Notes under the pieces: generated by a model
Database searches by the model: none
What the model saw: only the letters and a program-made list of their open reading frames with translations
What the model was told of the DNA's origin: nothing
Origin: an uncultured Eubacteriaceae bacterium
Lineage (GTDB): Bacteria; Bacillota; Clostridia; Lachnospirales; CAG-274
Assembly: GCA_947167715.1 (NCBI GenBank)
Contig: CAMVJD010000009.1
Coordinates: 20,152-84,151, forward strand
DNA length: 64,000 bases
Reading direction: 5' to 3'
Part shown: piece after piece, positions 23,978-32,682 of the stretch
Layout: every line of letters starts with the position of its first letter
How positions within the stretch are numbered: the first letter of the stretch is position 1
Made by a program: the position numbers and the translations under genes

Positions 23978-24783
23978 TAAACATACCTCACATTGTAAAT
24001 TTCGGCCATAGTTTCAAGCTTGTGATTAAATTCGGACAGCTTATTTACATCGCCGACACGGAATATCTCCATAAATTCGCGGTTATAGTCGTTTAAATGC
24101 TCTACCTTGCCGTAAGCGTAAAGATTATGTATATTTTTGACTATCTCGTTTACAAGAAAATCCTGCGTTTGCTTTGTCTTTTGCGCCTGCAAAAGCTCAC
24201 CGCGTATGGTCGTCATTTCCGTATCCAGCTTAAATGCGGCCTCTGCGCAGTTATGCAGCCTTTCCTTAAGATGTTCGGGCAGGTGGCCGTCATACTTGTA
24301 GCGCAGTGAATGCTCGATAGTCGCCCAGAAGTTCATAGCCAGCGTTCTTATTTGTATCTCGCATTTAAGCGGCAAAACCTCGCCCTCGTACATAATTTTG
24401 TATTCAATGGTTATATGATAGCTGCGGTAGCCGCTTTTTTTTGTATTGGTGACATAATCCTCCTCCTGGAGTATCTTCATATCATAGTCGTTTCTTGCGC
24501 GTATCATATTTACGACCTTGTCAATATCCTCTACAAAGCGGCAGATTATGCGTATGCCCGCTATATCCTCCAAAACCTCGAGTGCATTGTCAATGGGTAT
24601 ATTGCGGTCATTTGCCTTTGCTATTATACTTGCTATGCTTTTTACGCGGCCCTCGACCTGCTCAATGGGCGAGTGGAGCTGACGGCGCAAAAAATCCCTG
24701 CGTACACTTTTAAGCTTTAAAACTATCTCATCAACTGCCTGTTCAAAGGGCAGAAGCTCTGTATTCCAATTAGTTATTCCCAT
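23977..24783 (-). CDS. relQ: Small alarmone synthetase (GTP pyrophosphokinase, RelQ/YjbM type)
   Basis: 268 residues, a synthetase-only protein without the HD hydrolase, TGS and ACT domains of full RelA. It transfers pyrophosphate from ATP to GDP or GTP to make (p)ppGpp. Motifs: VEGRVKSIASIIAKA, EDIAGIRIICRF, TNTKKSGYRSYHITIEY and LKCEIQIRTLAMNFWATIEH. The C-terminal helices (KTKQTQDFLVNEIVKNI, YNREFMEIFRVG) match the tetramer-forming region of RelQ proteins. ATG behind a GGGGG site and a strong sigma-A promoter. Its stop overlaps the start of the phosphoesterase gene. Confidence 0.9.
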   Translation of the reverse strand: MGITNWNTELLPFEQAVDEIVLKLKSVRRDFLRRQLHSPIEQVEGRVKSIASIIAKANDRNIPIDNALEVLEDIAGIRIICRFVEDIDKVVNMIRARNDYDMKILQEEDYVTNTKKSGYRSYHITIEYKIMYEGEVLPLKCEIQIRTLAMNFWATIEHSLRYKYDGHLPEHLKERLHNCAEAAFKLDTEMTTIRGELLQAQKTKQTQDFLVNEIVKNIHNLYAYGKVEHLNDYNREFMEIFRVGDVNKLSEFNHKLETMAEIYNVRYV

Positions 24784-24805
24784 AAAAATTCCCCCAGTTT
24801 TTTTT

Positions 24806-24834
24806 ATTATAGCATATCCGAATGCTAATTACAA
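24806..24834 (-). promoter_or_regulatory. Promoter of the relQ-phosphoesterase operon
   Basis: On the minus strand TTGTAA (24829-24834), 17-nt spacer and TATAAT (24806-24811), 23 bp before the relQ start. The spacer holds an AGCAT/ATGCT inverted repeat (24811-24826), possibly an operator. The next 230 bp (24835-25064) show no gene. Confidence 0.65.
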
Positions 24835-25064
24835 TAGACATATAGCAAATTTTAACATAAATATTTTGCAAAATATGTCAAAACAGGTATTTTTGTATAA
24901 AAAATACTCTTATAGGACAGGGCCGCGGAATATATTATCTTTCCGTATTTTTTGTTATTGACGGCGGTCACCTTAGCAGGCAAAAAAATAAACCATACGG
25001 CATTGATCAAGCTTCAAATTACCAAATATACAACAGTTCTTTTAAACAAAACGGGCTTATCCTT

Positions 25065-25574
25065 TTAATACCTGTGATTTATATAATAGTCGATAAGCGA
25101 TTTTTTTGTGCCGCTTTCAAACACGCCCTCGTCTGTAAGGCGCTTTTTTATCAGCTCGCTTGTGGAGTGCAAAATGGTGTTGTTATGCTCCTTTAAAACT
25201 ATTTCAAACAGCCTGCCCTTAAGCTCCTTGCTGCGTACCGAGATATGATAGGCGGTAACGCCGCGAAAGTCCAAAAGCTCAAGTAGTTTTAAGGTGGCAC
25301 GATCCTTTTGCGAGTAGTAGTAGTTCATCTGCTCGTTAAAGTGGCACTCGTAATCGCCGTAGGCGCTCATTTTGCTGTCCTTTGCCATTGCGTTGTAGTA
25401 TTGATAGTTAAACAGCGCCTTGTCTATATTGTCTATATTTTTAAAGGGCTTTATATTAAGGGAGAGTACGGCATCAAGATTGCGGTCAAGGTATTCGCGC
25501 TTTGTCATATCGCCCTTTATATATTGCTCGATAAGTGCCTGACGGTAGTTAAAATACTTTTGCAGCACATTCAT
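25065..25574 (-). CDS. Conserved clostridial protein of unknown function
   Basis: 169 residues, probably cytosolic, no signal peptide or membrane segment. Mostly helical, with the run GDMTKREYLDRNLDAVLSLNIKPFKNIDNIDKALFNYQYYNAMAK near the N-terminus and a C-terminal part ending SLIDYYINHRY. It recalls from memory a small clostridial family of about 170 residues containing an NYQYYN motif and numbered as a DUF; I cannot name it with confidence. No catalytic signature. It stands alone: the alarmone synthetase operon downstream has its own promoter and the next gene upstream is divergent. Confidence 0.7.
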   Translation of the reverse strand: MNVLQKYFNYRQALIEQYIKGDMTKREYLDRNLDAVLSLNIKPFKNIDNIDKALFNYQYYNAMAKDSKMSAYGDYECHFNEQMNYYYSQKDRATLKLLELLDFRGVTAYHISVRSKELKGRLFEIVLKEHNNTILHSTSELIKKRLTDEGVFESGTKKSLIDYYINHRY

Positions 25575-25627
25575 ATTATCACATCCGTTTTTGAGGTTAT
25601 GTAAAAATCAATATACATATTTAATAT

Positions 25628-25656
25628 TTGCCTGTGTGTTGTTTTTATGTTATTAT
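25628..25656 (+). promoter_or_regulatory. Promoter of the CYTH gene
   Basis: TTGCCT (25628-25633), 17-nt spacer, TATTAT (25651-25656), 37 bp before the start codon. Confidence 0.5.
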
Positions 25657-25692
25657 ACTATTATAGAAATAAAAATTCAAGGGGGTTTGAAT

Positions 25693-26178
25693 ATGAATGT
25701 AAACAATACCGAGATAGAGCGAAAATTTTTGGTGGACAGGCTGCCCGAAGATCTGGATAAATGCGAATGCCGCAGCATCCGTCAGGGCTATATATCCACC
25801 GACCCGACCATACGCTTAAGGCAATGCGATGATGAATATATACTTACCGTAAAGGGCGCGGCACATAATAACGGCCTTGACAGGACGGAGTTTGAGCTGT
25901 CGCTTACCGAGGCGCAGTTTTTAAAGCTGTGGGAAAAGACCGAAACGGGCGCGATCGTCAAAAAACGCTATCTTGTACCGCTTGAAAACGGTCTGACCGC
26001 AGAGCTTGATATATATGAAGAAAAACTTGCCGGTTTTATGAATGTTGAGGTCGAGTTTTCGTCGTTAAAACAGGCAGTTTTATTTGATGCTCCGAATTGG
26101 TTTGGTGCAGAAGTTACAGAAGACAGACGTTATTCCAATGCTTCTTTGGTAAAATATGGTATTCCTGTAAAAAAATAA
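25693..26178 (+). CDS. CYTH-domain triphosphate tunnel metalloenzyme
   Basis: 161 residues, starting at the ATG behind a GGGGG site; an upstream in-frame extension of 34 residues overlaps the promoter and is rejected. The N-terminal ExExK signature is NTEIERKFLV, followed by SIRQGYISTDPTIRLRQCDDEYILTVKG and ELDIYEEKLAGFMNVEVEF, the alternating acidic and basic strands of the triphosphate tunnel. Bacterial single-domain members hydrolyse inorganic triphosphate or nucleoside triphosphates; the exact substrate is open. It precedes spo0A on the same strand but spo0A has its own promoter immediately after. Confidence 0.87.
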   Translation: MNVNNTEIERKFLVDRLPEDLDKCECRSIRQGYISTDPTIRLRQCDDEYILTVKGAAHNNGLDRTEFELSLTEAQFLKLWEKTETGAIVKKRYLVPLENGLTAELDIYEEKLAGFMNVEVEFSSLKQAVLFDAPNWFGAEVTEDRRYSNASLVKYGIPVKK

Positions 26179-26187
26179 AAATAGTGC

Positions 26188-26216
26188 TTGCATTTTTCCT
26201 TTTATTGGTTTATAAT
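26188..26216 (+). promoter_or_regulatory. Sigma-A promoter of spo0A
   Basis: TTGCAT (26188-26193), 17-nt spacer and a perfect TATAAT (26211-26216). A short palindrome TGGTA-gaaat-TACCA (26226-26240) sits just after the expected start point. I see no Spo0A box here. Confidence 0.7.
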
Positions 26217-26277
26217 GATTATAAATGGTAGAAATTACCAGTTAATACAAACATAAATCAATATGGAGGGAAATACT

Positions 26278-27057
26278 ATGAATAACAAGAAAATAACGGT
26301 TTTGGTGGCGGATGATAACAGAGATTTTTGTGATTGTCTGTGTAATTATCTGGAAAAACAGCCGGATATGGAGGTAATATCCAAGGCCTATGACGGTTTG
26401 GAGGCGTATAATAAAATAATTTCCGACCGCCCGGATGTTGCGCTTATCGACGGCATAATGCCAAAGCTTGACGGGATAGGCGTGCTTGAAAAGCTTGCGG
26501 AAAGCGGGAACGAGGATGCGACCATGTGTATAATGCTTACCGCCATAACCGGCGAGCAGATAACGCAAAAAGCATTTATGCTCGGGGCAAAGTATTATAT
26601 TGCCAAGCCGTTTGATATGGAGCTTTTGGTGTCACGCATACGCCAGCTTAAGGAGCCCATACCCGCAAAAAACATAAAGCTTGGCTTTGCAAGGATAAGC
26701 GACGTGGACCTTGAAACAAGGGTAACGAATATCCTGCACGAGATAGGCGTGCCCGCACATATACGCGGCTATCATTATATGCGCGAGGCAATACTTATGG
26801 CGATAGACGATATAGATGTGCTTAATTACATTACAAAGGAGCTTTATCCGTCCATTGCCAAAAAGTGCAATACAACGCCCAGCCGCGTTGAAAGAGCAAT
26901 AAGGCACGCTATAGAGGTGGCGTGGAGCAGGGGCAAGGTAGATGCGATAGACAGCCTTTTCGGATATACGGTGTCAACAAATAAGGGAAAACCGACAAAC
27001 AGTGAATTTATTGCGCTGATAGCAGACAGATTACGTTTGGAATTGAAAGCGGGTTGA
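26278..27057 (+). CDS. spo0A: Stage 0 sporulation protein A, master response regulator
   Basis: 259 residues, full length. Receiver domain 1-120 with acidic pair Asp12-Asp13, phosphorylated Asp58 ([13 protein letters not shown]), Thr88 and Lys110 (AKPFD). C-terminal Spo0A-specific DNA-binding domain about 150-259 with [53 protein letters not shown] and [17 protein letters not shown]. When phosphorylated it controls entry into sporulation by binding TTTGTCGAA-type boxes; one such box is seen at 13407-13415. The start is the ATG after GGAGGGAAATACT; an earlier in-frame ATG lies inside that ribosome binding site. A strong terminator follows. Confidence 0.97.
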   Translation: MNNKKITVLVADDNRDFCDCLCNYLEKQPDMEVISKAYDGLEAYNKIISDRPDVALIDGIMPKLDGIGVLEKLAESGNEDATMCIMLTAITGEQITQKAFMLGAKYYIAKPFDMELLVSRIRQLKEPIPAKNIKLGFARISDVDLETRVTNILHEIGVPAHIRGYHYMREAILMAIDDIDVLNYITKELYPSIAKKCNTTPSRVERAIRHAIEVAWSRGKVDAIDSLFGYTVSTNKGKPTNSEFIALIADRLRLELKAG

Positions 27058-27110
27058 CAAAACCTTTTAAAACCACATTTTAAGCGGTTCACAAATAAAA
27101 AACACATAAT

Positions 27111-27157
27111 AGGGCGTAGGTTGCGTAACTATGTTAAGTAACCTACGCCCTTGTTTA
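27111..27157 (+). terminator. Terminator after spo0A
   Basis: GGGCGTAGGTT (27112-27122) and AACCTACGCCC (27140-27150) form a perfect 11-bp stem, followed by TTGTTT. Confidence 0.85.
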
Positions 27158-27232
27158 ATGTACCGAATATGTCACAATAAATCAAATTTTTAAAATTTTT
27201 TTAAAATTGTGAATTTTTTTTTGTGATTTTAT

Positions 27233-27261
27233 TTGACGAATTGAATAAAAAGTGGTATTAT
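27233..27261 (+). promoter_or_regulatory. Promoter of the acidic protein / pseudokinase operon
   Basis: TTGACG (27233-27238), 17-nt spacer, TATTAT (27256-27261), 64 bp before the start codon, which has GGAGGTG. Confidence 0.7.
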
Positions 27262-27324
27262 ATAAATTAAATAAGACCGTTTAGTATTTTTCGGTCGGCT
27301 TAACACAATTACGGAGGTGATTTT

Positions 27325-28860
27325 ATGAGTACAAAGGACGCTTTGGCGTTGCTTGAAAGTGTCAGCGATGATAAAAAGGTCTTTCTTGACATTGCCAGAT
27401 CCTATGTGGCTGATAAATTAAACGTTTATTACAGTGTTGAAAACTGCATCTGCCTTAAAGAGGACGATATGATCCCGTTTGGCGAGCTGCCCGAGTTTGC
27501 GGAACTCAGACAGAAGATCAAAAACATTGAAAACGCAAAGGGTATTATTAATGATTTCTTTGAATTGGACGACGATATTGCAAAGATAAAACAATACCTT
27601 GACGACGAGCTTCTTATTGCTTATATGGAGGTCGATGATTACGACAGCGACAACAGCGCGGATGGCTTCTCGTCATCTGTTGCGCCCAGCTATGGCAATG
27701 ACGACGAAGAAGAAGAGTCGGGTTACGATCTTTCCGGTCTTGCCGGCGGAGACGACGATTCTTATTCAAGCGGTGATACTGCTGACAGCGAAAGCAAGGA
27801 GCAGGATTATCCCGGTGAGCCCGAATTGGGTACTACCTACGGCGGATATGATTCCGGTGAAGCCGATACCAAGGAAGAGGAAAAGAAAGAGGCTCAATCC
27901 GCACCCGAGCCCGAAGAAGAACCGGAAGAACGTATCGTAGGTATCTATAAGGAAGAATATGATACATCGTGGGCACCCGATTATGAGCCCGACGAGGACG
28001 ATTATTTCCTTAAGCAGTCCGAGGCGGAGCTTCTTGGCGATGATGAAAAGCCCAAGCTTCCTTCACTTTTCAAGGATGATGTTACAAAGACCGAAAGAGA
28101 CGATATACTTGCAGAGGCCGCTTATGTTATCGATCAGGGCAGCAAGTTTATATTTACAGGCGCTTCGCCGCAGGTATACCTGAACAAGCGTTTTGAGTAT
28201 TTAAGAATAAAATACGCTCTTAAAAATATAGAGGACGGCGAGGACGAGGAGTCCGAGATAGAGATCATCAAAAACGAGCTTATCAAGCTTCGCGGTTATG
28301 CACAGCGCGGCGTTATTGTTTCCATAGAGGCAATAAAGCACGACATTATGGCTGTGGAAAAGATTTACGGCTTGCTTAAGGAATTTGATGAGTCGCTTTA
28401 TCCCGCAAATTCTATACCAAGTATAGATGCTATCCTTAAGGTTATTGATAATGCAGGCGATTATGACGAAAAGGCAACGCTTCTGCATAAGTTCTATATG
28501 GTAGATACCATCAATTTCCTTAAAACCATTTATAAGAATTGCTCCGGACGTGAGCTTGACAAGAATAAACGTATATCTGTTGAAATGGAGAAGCTTGACG
28601 AAAAGCACTTCGAGGATATGCGCAACCTTGAAAGAGAGTTCTACGCACAAAGAAAGAAACTTTTCGGCGGCGGCAAGAACGAGTATGAAAGCAAGAAAAA
28701 AGCACTTGAAGAAGATTACAATAACAAGGTAAGAGAGCTTGAATCAAGTATACAGGCAGTTATTGAGCAGGATACAAAGATGGTCGGCAAAAATATGAAG
28801 CTGTATACAAGAATTGACAAGATCTTAAGAAATAATGTGCTTTGCTTTCAGGCAAAATAA
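27325..28860 (+). CDS. Acidic, partly disordered cytosolic protein with C-terminal coiled coil
   Basis: 511 residues, no signal peptide, no membrane segment and no family I recognise. Residues 1-100 are folded and helical (MSTKDALALLESVSDDKKVFLDIARSYV). Residues about 100-245 are low-complexity and very acidic (runs such as DDEEEESGYD, EEEKKEAQSAPEPEEEPEE), likely disordered. Residues about 255-400 are helical (DDILAEAAYVIDQGSKFIF, YLNKRFEYLRIKYALKN). Residues about 415-485 form a charged coiled coil (NLEREFYAQRKKLFGG, KKKALEEDYNNKVRELESSI). It is followed 22 bp later by a pseudokinase gene on the same transcript, so the two probably act together, for example as scaffold and regulator. Confidence 0.75.
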   Translation: MSTKDALALLESVSDDKKVFLDIARSYVADKLNVYYSVENCICLKEDDMIPFGELPEFAELRQKIKNIENAKGIINDFFELDDDIAKIKQYLDDELLIAYMEVDDYDSDNSADGFSSSVAPSYGNDDEEEESGYDLSGLAGGDDDSYSSGDTADSESKEQDYPGEPELGTTYGGYDSGEADTKEEEKKEAQSAPEPEEEPEERIVGIYKEEYDTSWAPDYEPDEDDYFLKQSEAELLGDDEKPKLPSLFKDDVTKTERDDILAEAAYVIDQGSKFIFTGASPQVYLNKRFEYLRIKYALKNIEDGEDEESEIEIIKNELIKLRGYAQRGVIVSIEAIKHDIMAVEKIYGLLKEFDESLYPANSIPSIDAILKVIDNAGDYDEKATLLHKFYMVDTINFLKTIYKNCSGRELDKNKRISVEMEKLDEKHFEDMRNLEREFYAQRKKLFGGGKNEYESKKKALEEDYNNKVRELESSIQAVIEQDTKMVGKNMKLYTRIDKILRNNVLCFQAK

Positions 28861-28882
28861 TTAATGAAACGAGGTGTGAATT

Positions 28883-30367
28883 ATGGCTGATGGAGCAAAT
28901 AAGTTACCGGCAAGCTTTAAGGTCGGTGATACTTTGGCAGGCCGTTATATATTAAAAAAGGTGTTAAATCCGGATAATGGCGAGGCGGCAACATTTGTAT
29001 GCGAATATGATGATTTCCCGTTTCTTGCAAAAATATATTTCCCGGATAAGGCTCCTTCCGAGGAAAGAATCGAAACGGAAAAGAAGATAAATTCACCGTT
29101 CCTTATCAAAAAGTCCGATAGGTTTACATACAACGGATGCAGCTGTGAGATAATGCCGTTTTTCAACAAGGCCGATCTTATCTCAAGCGGTAAGGCTGTA
29201 AATGACAGACGTTTGTTTGAAACGATCATCCCAAATGTAAATGAGGCTTTAAAGGCTGTTCACGATGCAGGCCTTGTACACGGCAACGTAAGGCCCACAA
29301 ATATTTTCTACAGTCCTTTCGGTCCCGATCAGGTGCTTTTGGGCGACCTTGGTATAGATGTTTCGGATGTTAAGGAATTTACAAAGCAGACAGCCTTTGC
29401 TTTCCTTCCGCCCGAAAACACAAAAGGTATTTTCGGACCCGAGGCAGACTATTGGTCACTTGGCGTTACGCTGGTAATGCTTGTTACAGGCCGCGGCGTA
29501 TTTGACGGCCTTAACAGAAAGCAGATGCTTAAAAAGGCTTGTACTTATGAAATGGAGATACCGGATAAGGCAAGCGATCAGTTAAAGAGAATTATTCGCG
29601 GCCTTACGGTCAAGGATTATAAGACACGCTGGGGCTACGATGAAATTAAAAAATGCCTTGCGGGCGAAGAGGTACCCGTTGTTGACGAGTATGTTTACGA
29701 GCCGCCTACAGATGTTTATAACTTTAACGGCGTACCCGTTAAGGGACTTGAAAGCATCGCAGAGGCATTTGCACAAAATTGGGCTGCCGCAGTTGATTGT
29801 GTAAGCGACCCCGCGCTTCTTGAAATTGTTGATAACTATGCAGAGGATAAATATGCGGATGTTCTTGCATGCTCCAAGATAGAGGACCATGACGAGGCGC
29901 TGTTTAAGCTTATCGGCATACTTAATCCTTCTCTTCCGCCTTATTGGAAGGGTCAGCAGATCGGCGATATAGCAGAATTTGCTAACGAAATGGCTATAGC
30001 ATATGATAAGGATCCGTTCCTTGATGCACTTAAGAGCGGCGTTGTAAGCCTTGTTGCAGGTCAGCGCGGCATGGATGCTGATGTTGTTTCAAAGATCAAG
30101 GAAGTAGAGGCTGACGCTAAAGAGGGCGGCAACGAAGAAATGATCGCATACAAGCTTAACTATTATGTATCGGGCGATTATACTTACGATTTCAGAAATG
30201 TTACATGTAATTCCGTTTCCGATCTTGTAAATTATATACGATCCAATATAGATAATCTTGACTCTATATGCGCAGAATTTATGGATGATACAAAGTTTTT
30301 CGCTTGGCTTGAGGTACTTGGCTACAGCGATAAGGTAAAGGCCTGGAGAGCATCCGTAGGCTATTGA
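28883..30367 (+). CDS. Protein kinase-like protein with inactive catalytic loop (pseudokinase)
   Basis: 494 residues; ATG behind GAGGTG. An N-terminal eukaryotic-type kinase fold spans about 15-270. The ATP-binding Lys is at FLAKIY (Lys50), with a candidate helix-C Glu in RIETEKKI. The catalytic loop reads LVHGNVRPTNIFYSP where active kinases have HRDLKPEN, so the catalytic Asp is Asn135 and the loop Lys is Arg137. The metal-binding DFG equivalent is GDLGID (Asp155 kept). The APE and DxWSxG regions are recognisable (FLPPENTKG, EADYWSLGVTLVMLVTG). No membrane segment or PASTA repeat follows; instead a 220-residue helical C-terminal region of unknown type. Probably binds nucleotide but phosphorylates poorly or not at all. 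Second gene of a two-gene operon with an acidic disordered protein. Confidence 0.85.
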   Translation: MADGANKLPASFKVGDTLAGRYILKKVLNPDNGEAATFVCEYDDFPFLAKIYFPDKAPSEERIETEKKINSPFLIKKSDRFTYNGCSCEIMPFFNKADLISSGKAVNDRRLFETIIPNVNEALKAVHDAGLVHGNVRPTNIFYSPFGPDQVLLGDLGIDVSDVKEFTKQTAFAFLPPENTKGIFGPEADYWSLGVTLVMLVTGRGVFDGLNRKQMLKKACTYEMEIPDKASDQLKRIIRGLTVKDYKTRWGYDEIKKCLAGEEVPVVDEYVYEPPTDVYNFNGVPVKGLESIAEAFAQNWAAAVDCVSDPALLEIVDNYAEDKYADVLACSKIEDHDEALFKLIGILNPSLPPYWKGQQIGDIAEFANEMAIAYDKDPFLDALKSGVVSLVAGQRGMDADVVSKIKEVEADAKEGGNEEMIAYKLNYYVSGDYTYDFRNVTCNSVSDLVNYIRSNIDNLDSICAEFMDDTKFFAWLEVLGYSDKVKAWRASVGY

Positions 30368-30374
30368 TATGTAT

Positions 30375-30406
30375 AAAAGGCTTTTCCTTCGGGAAGAGCC
30401 TTTTTT
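30375..30406 (+). terminator. Terminator after the pseudokinase gene
   Basis: AAAAGGCTTTTCC-TTCG-GGAAGAGCCTTTTTT: a long stem with a stable TTCG tetraloop and a T-run, starting 8 bp after the stop codon. Confidence 0.88.
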
Positions 30407-30425
30407 ATATTTTTTAAACACATTA

Positions 30426-30454
30426 TTGAATACTCGGCAAGTTTGTGATATTAT
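30426..30454 (+). promoter_or_regulatory. Promoter of the dockerin protein gene
   Basis: TTGAAT (30426-30431), 17-nt spacer, TATTAT (30449-30454), 60 bp before the start. Confidence 0.6.
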
Positions 30455-30514
30455 ATAATAAGAATTAATTTTAAAACCATTTGTAAAAATATTTTTTTTG
30501 AAGGGAGCGAAATT

Positions 30515-32626
30515 ATGAATAAAGAATTATTAAAAACGGTCCGCGTTAAAACGCAAAAGTGCAGTGTAAAAGCGGTGTTTGCCTTTTTAATTGTATTATT
30601 TTCGGCTATGCTTATGCAAAGCCGGGTGTTTGCTTATACGGGCACCGGCAGCAAAACAAACCCGTATATCATTACAACGGGCGAAGAGCTTGTAGAGCTT
30701 GCAAAAGCCAAACGCTCGGAATCTTATATCATGCTTAAAAACGACATTGAGATAAACGAGCAGACCGGAACCATAGAGGCGGACTACAAAAAACATATCT
30801 ACCTTAACGGTCACACGATAAACTGTACCAAGCCGAGTATGTTTCGGTTATATTCAAACAGCGTTGCATCCTATACCTACGGTTATATCGATTTTAACGG
30901 CGGTACCATAAACATAGATATACCGGAGCAAACCTATACACCAACGGTATTTTCCGTAGATTATGGACATCTTGTATTTAATAATGTTACAATAAATGCC
31001 GTTATGCATAACAACAACAGCGTTCTTATATCGCAAAGTACGAGGGGTCAAAACTTTTTCAGCCAAAGCTCCCTGCAGTTTAATAACTGTACCATAAACA
31101 ATAATACCGAAAACAAGGGCAGTATCGCCATAAAATCCCGCCCTGTGGTAAAAATGAAAAATACCGTTGTAAACACAAACGAAAACGGTAAAAGCTATGC
31201 CTTTGTAATTGACGGAAGAATGCCGTATTATGATATTATAAATACAACATTTAACGGCAAAATGTCAATTACCGGTAAGGACGACAGCGAGGCGGAGAAT
31301 AACCTGAAATCCTTTAAGGATGCGTCAGATAACAGCGAGCTGTACTTTGCCCGAAGCGATGATTACTACGGATGGGTCAGTACAGATATAAAAGCGGAGA
31401 TGTCCTATAACAATTACAAGCTTGATGTTATGCCCGTTATAGATACACAGCCCCAGCCCGTCGAGGCAACGGTCGGAGACAATATCTACTTTAAAATAGT
31501 GTGCAGGCACGTTGAGAGCGTGGACTGGGCTTTGTACACAAAGGAATCGGACGGAAGCTACAAGGCTATCAAAAAATCACAGTGGGTGCAGGAAGGGACA
31601 GAAAGCTTCAATCAAGACGTATACACCGAGGAGACCCTGTCGGGAACTGCGACCCTTAAATTCAGCGGCGCAGGCGGCTGGTTAGATGGTCTTTATGTCG
31701 GTGCGGATCTGAACTGCGGCTCTTATACACTGTCAAGCGATATAGTCCCGATAAAAATGAATAAGCGTATTATAGAAAAACTGATCATGCACGATTTTGC
31801 GCTGCCTACACACGGTTCGGAGCTTGATACCACAATTACCTTTGACAATAATATAGAGCCGTGTATAAAGGAATATGCAGTATATTTTATAGACAAAAAC
31901 AGCAATTTTAAGCATGTATATACGGAGCCGTTAGTCGGCGGAACAAGCTGCTATGTCTGGATAGATATTACGCTGAAGGATGACGTTGCCCAATTCAAAA
32001 GCACGGGCGATGACGAATACACCTGTGATCTAAAGTGGTACGGCAGCAAGCAGCCCGATGTGACACCAATAAAATTTTATCCGCATCAAAGCAGTCTGAC
32101 TGCCATATATGATTATACCGTACCCGTTGCAAACGAGGGTGCCGGAGTGCTGCTTGAAAGGGTAAATACGGGTGTAGATGCTCCCGTTGTCGGCGAACAG
32201 CCGTCAAGCTCCGCATGGAGTACAGGCGCATATGTTTCGAGGGGCTATACGGTCAAAAGTGTAGACTGGACACCGTCGCATACGGTCTTTAAAGAGGGAC
32301 AGGACTACACCGCACTCTTTACCATACAAGCCGATGCGGGATATTATATAAGTGAAGAAACGCAGTTTTATATAAATAATACCGCTGTTACTCCCAAGGA
32401 GATCATAGGCAGCGGCGCAGGCAACAGCGCATTGGTGGCTTTAAAATTTGCCGCAAGGGGAGATATCAATGCCGACGGCTCGGTGGACGATGTTGATGCA
32501 AAACTGCTGCTTTGGCATATATCGGGCATAAAGCCGCTTACGGGTGAAGATCTTAAAAGAGCGGACATGAATAACGATAACAGCTATGATCTGACAGATG
32601 TTATTGCAATATTTAATAATAAATAA
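30515..32626 (+). CDS. Secreted beta-helix-like protein with C-terminal dockerin
   Basis: 703 residues; ATG behind GGGAGCG. Signal peptide about 1-40 (hydrophobic AVFAFLIVLFSAMLM, cleavage near VFAYTG). Residues about 45-250 look like a right-handed beta-helix or pectin-lyase-type fold with repeated short strands and N-ladder-like turns (INGHTINCT-like, FNNVTINAVMHNN, FNNCTINNNTENKG). Residues about 290-640 are beta-rich and unrecognised. The last 55 residues (649-703) are a type I dockerin with two calcium-binding repeats: GDINADGSVDDVDAKLLLWHISG and ADMNNDNSYDLTDVIAIFNNK. Dockerins bind cohesins in scaffoldins or other surface proteins; no cohesin is encoded here. No catalytic residues are evident, so it may be a structural or binding component. 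Confidence 0.8.
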   Translation: MNKELLKTVRVKTQKCSVKAVFAFLIVLFSAMLMQSRVFAYTGTGSKTNPYIITTGEELVELAKAKRSESYIMLKNDIEINEQTGTIEADYKKHIYLNGHTINCTKPSMFRLYSNSVASYTYGYIDFNGGTINIDIPEQTYTPTVFSVDYGHLVFNNVTINAVMHNNNSVLISQSTRGQNFFSQSSLQFNNCTINNNTENKGSIAIKSRPVVKMKNTVVNTNENGKSYAFVIDGRMPYYDIINTTFNGKMSITGKDDSEAENNLKSFKDASDNSELYFARSDDYYGWVSTDIKAEMSYNNYKLDVMPVIDTQPQPVEATVGDNIYFKIVCRHVESVDWALYTKESDGSYKAIKKSQWVQEGTESFNQDVYTEETLSGTATLKFSGAGGWLDGLYVGADLNCGSYTLSSDIVPIKMNKRIIEKLIMHDFALPTHGSELDTTITFDNNIEPCIKEYAVYFIDKNSNFKHVYTEPLVGGTSCYVWIDITLKDDVAQFKSTGDDEYTCDLKWYGSKQPDVTPIKFYPHQSSLTAIYDYTVPVANEGAGVLLERVNTGVDAPVVGEQPSSSAWSTGAYVSRGYTVKSVDWTPSHTVFKEGQDYTALFTIQADAGYYISEETQFYINNTAVTPKEIIGSGAGNSALVALKFAARGDINADGSVDDVDAKLLLWHISGIKPLTGEDLKRADMNNDNSYDLTDVIAIFNNK

Positions 32627-32640
32627 ACCTATAATACAAA

Positions 32641-32682
32641 AACAGCCCTGCGCTTAACATAAGGCGCGGGGCTGTTTGTTTA
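32641..32682. terminator. Bidirectional terminator between dockerin and CDF genes
   Basis: ACAGCCCTGCGC and GCGCGGGGCTGT pair with one mismatch around a short loop, with TTTGTTTATTTT to the right and an A-run to the left. Confidence 0.85.
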
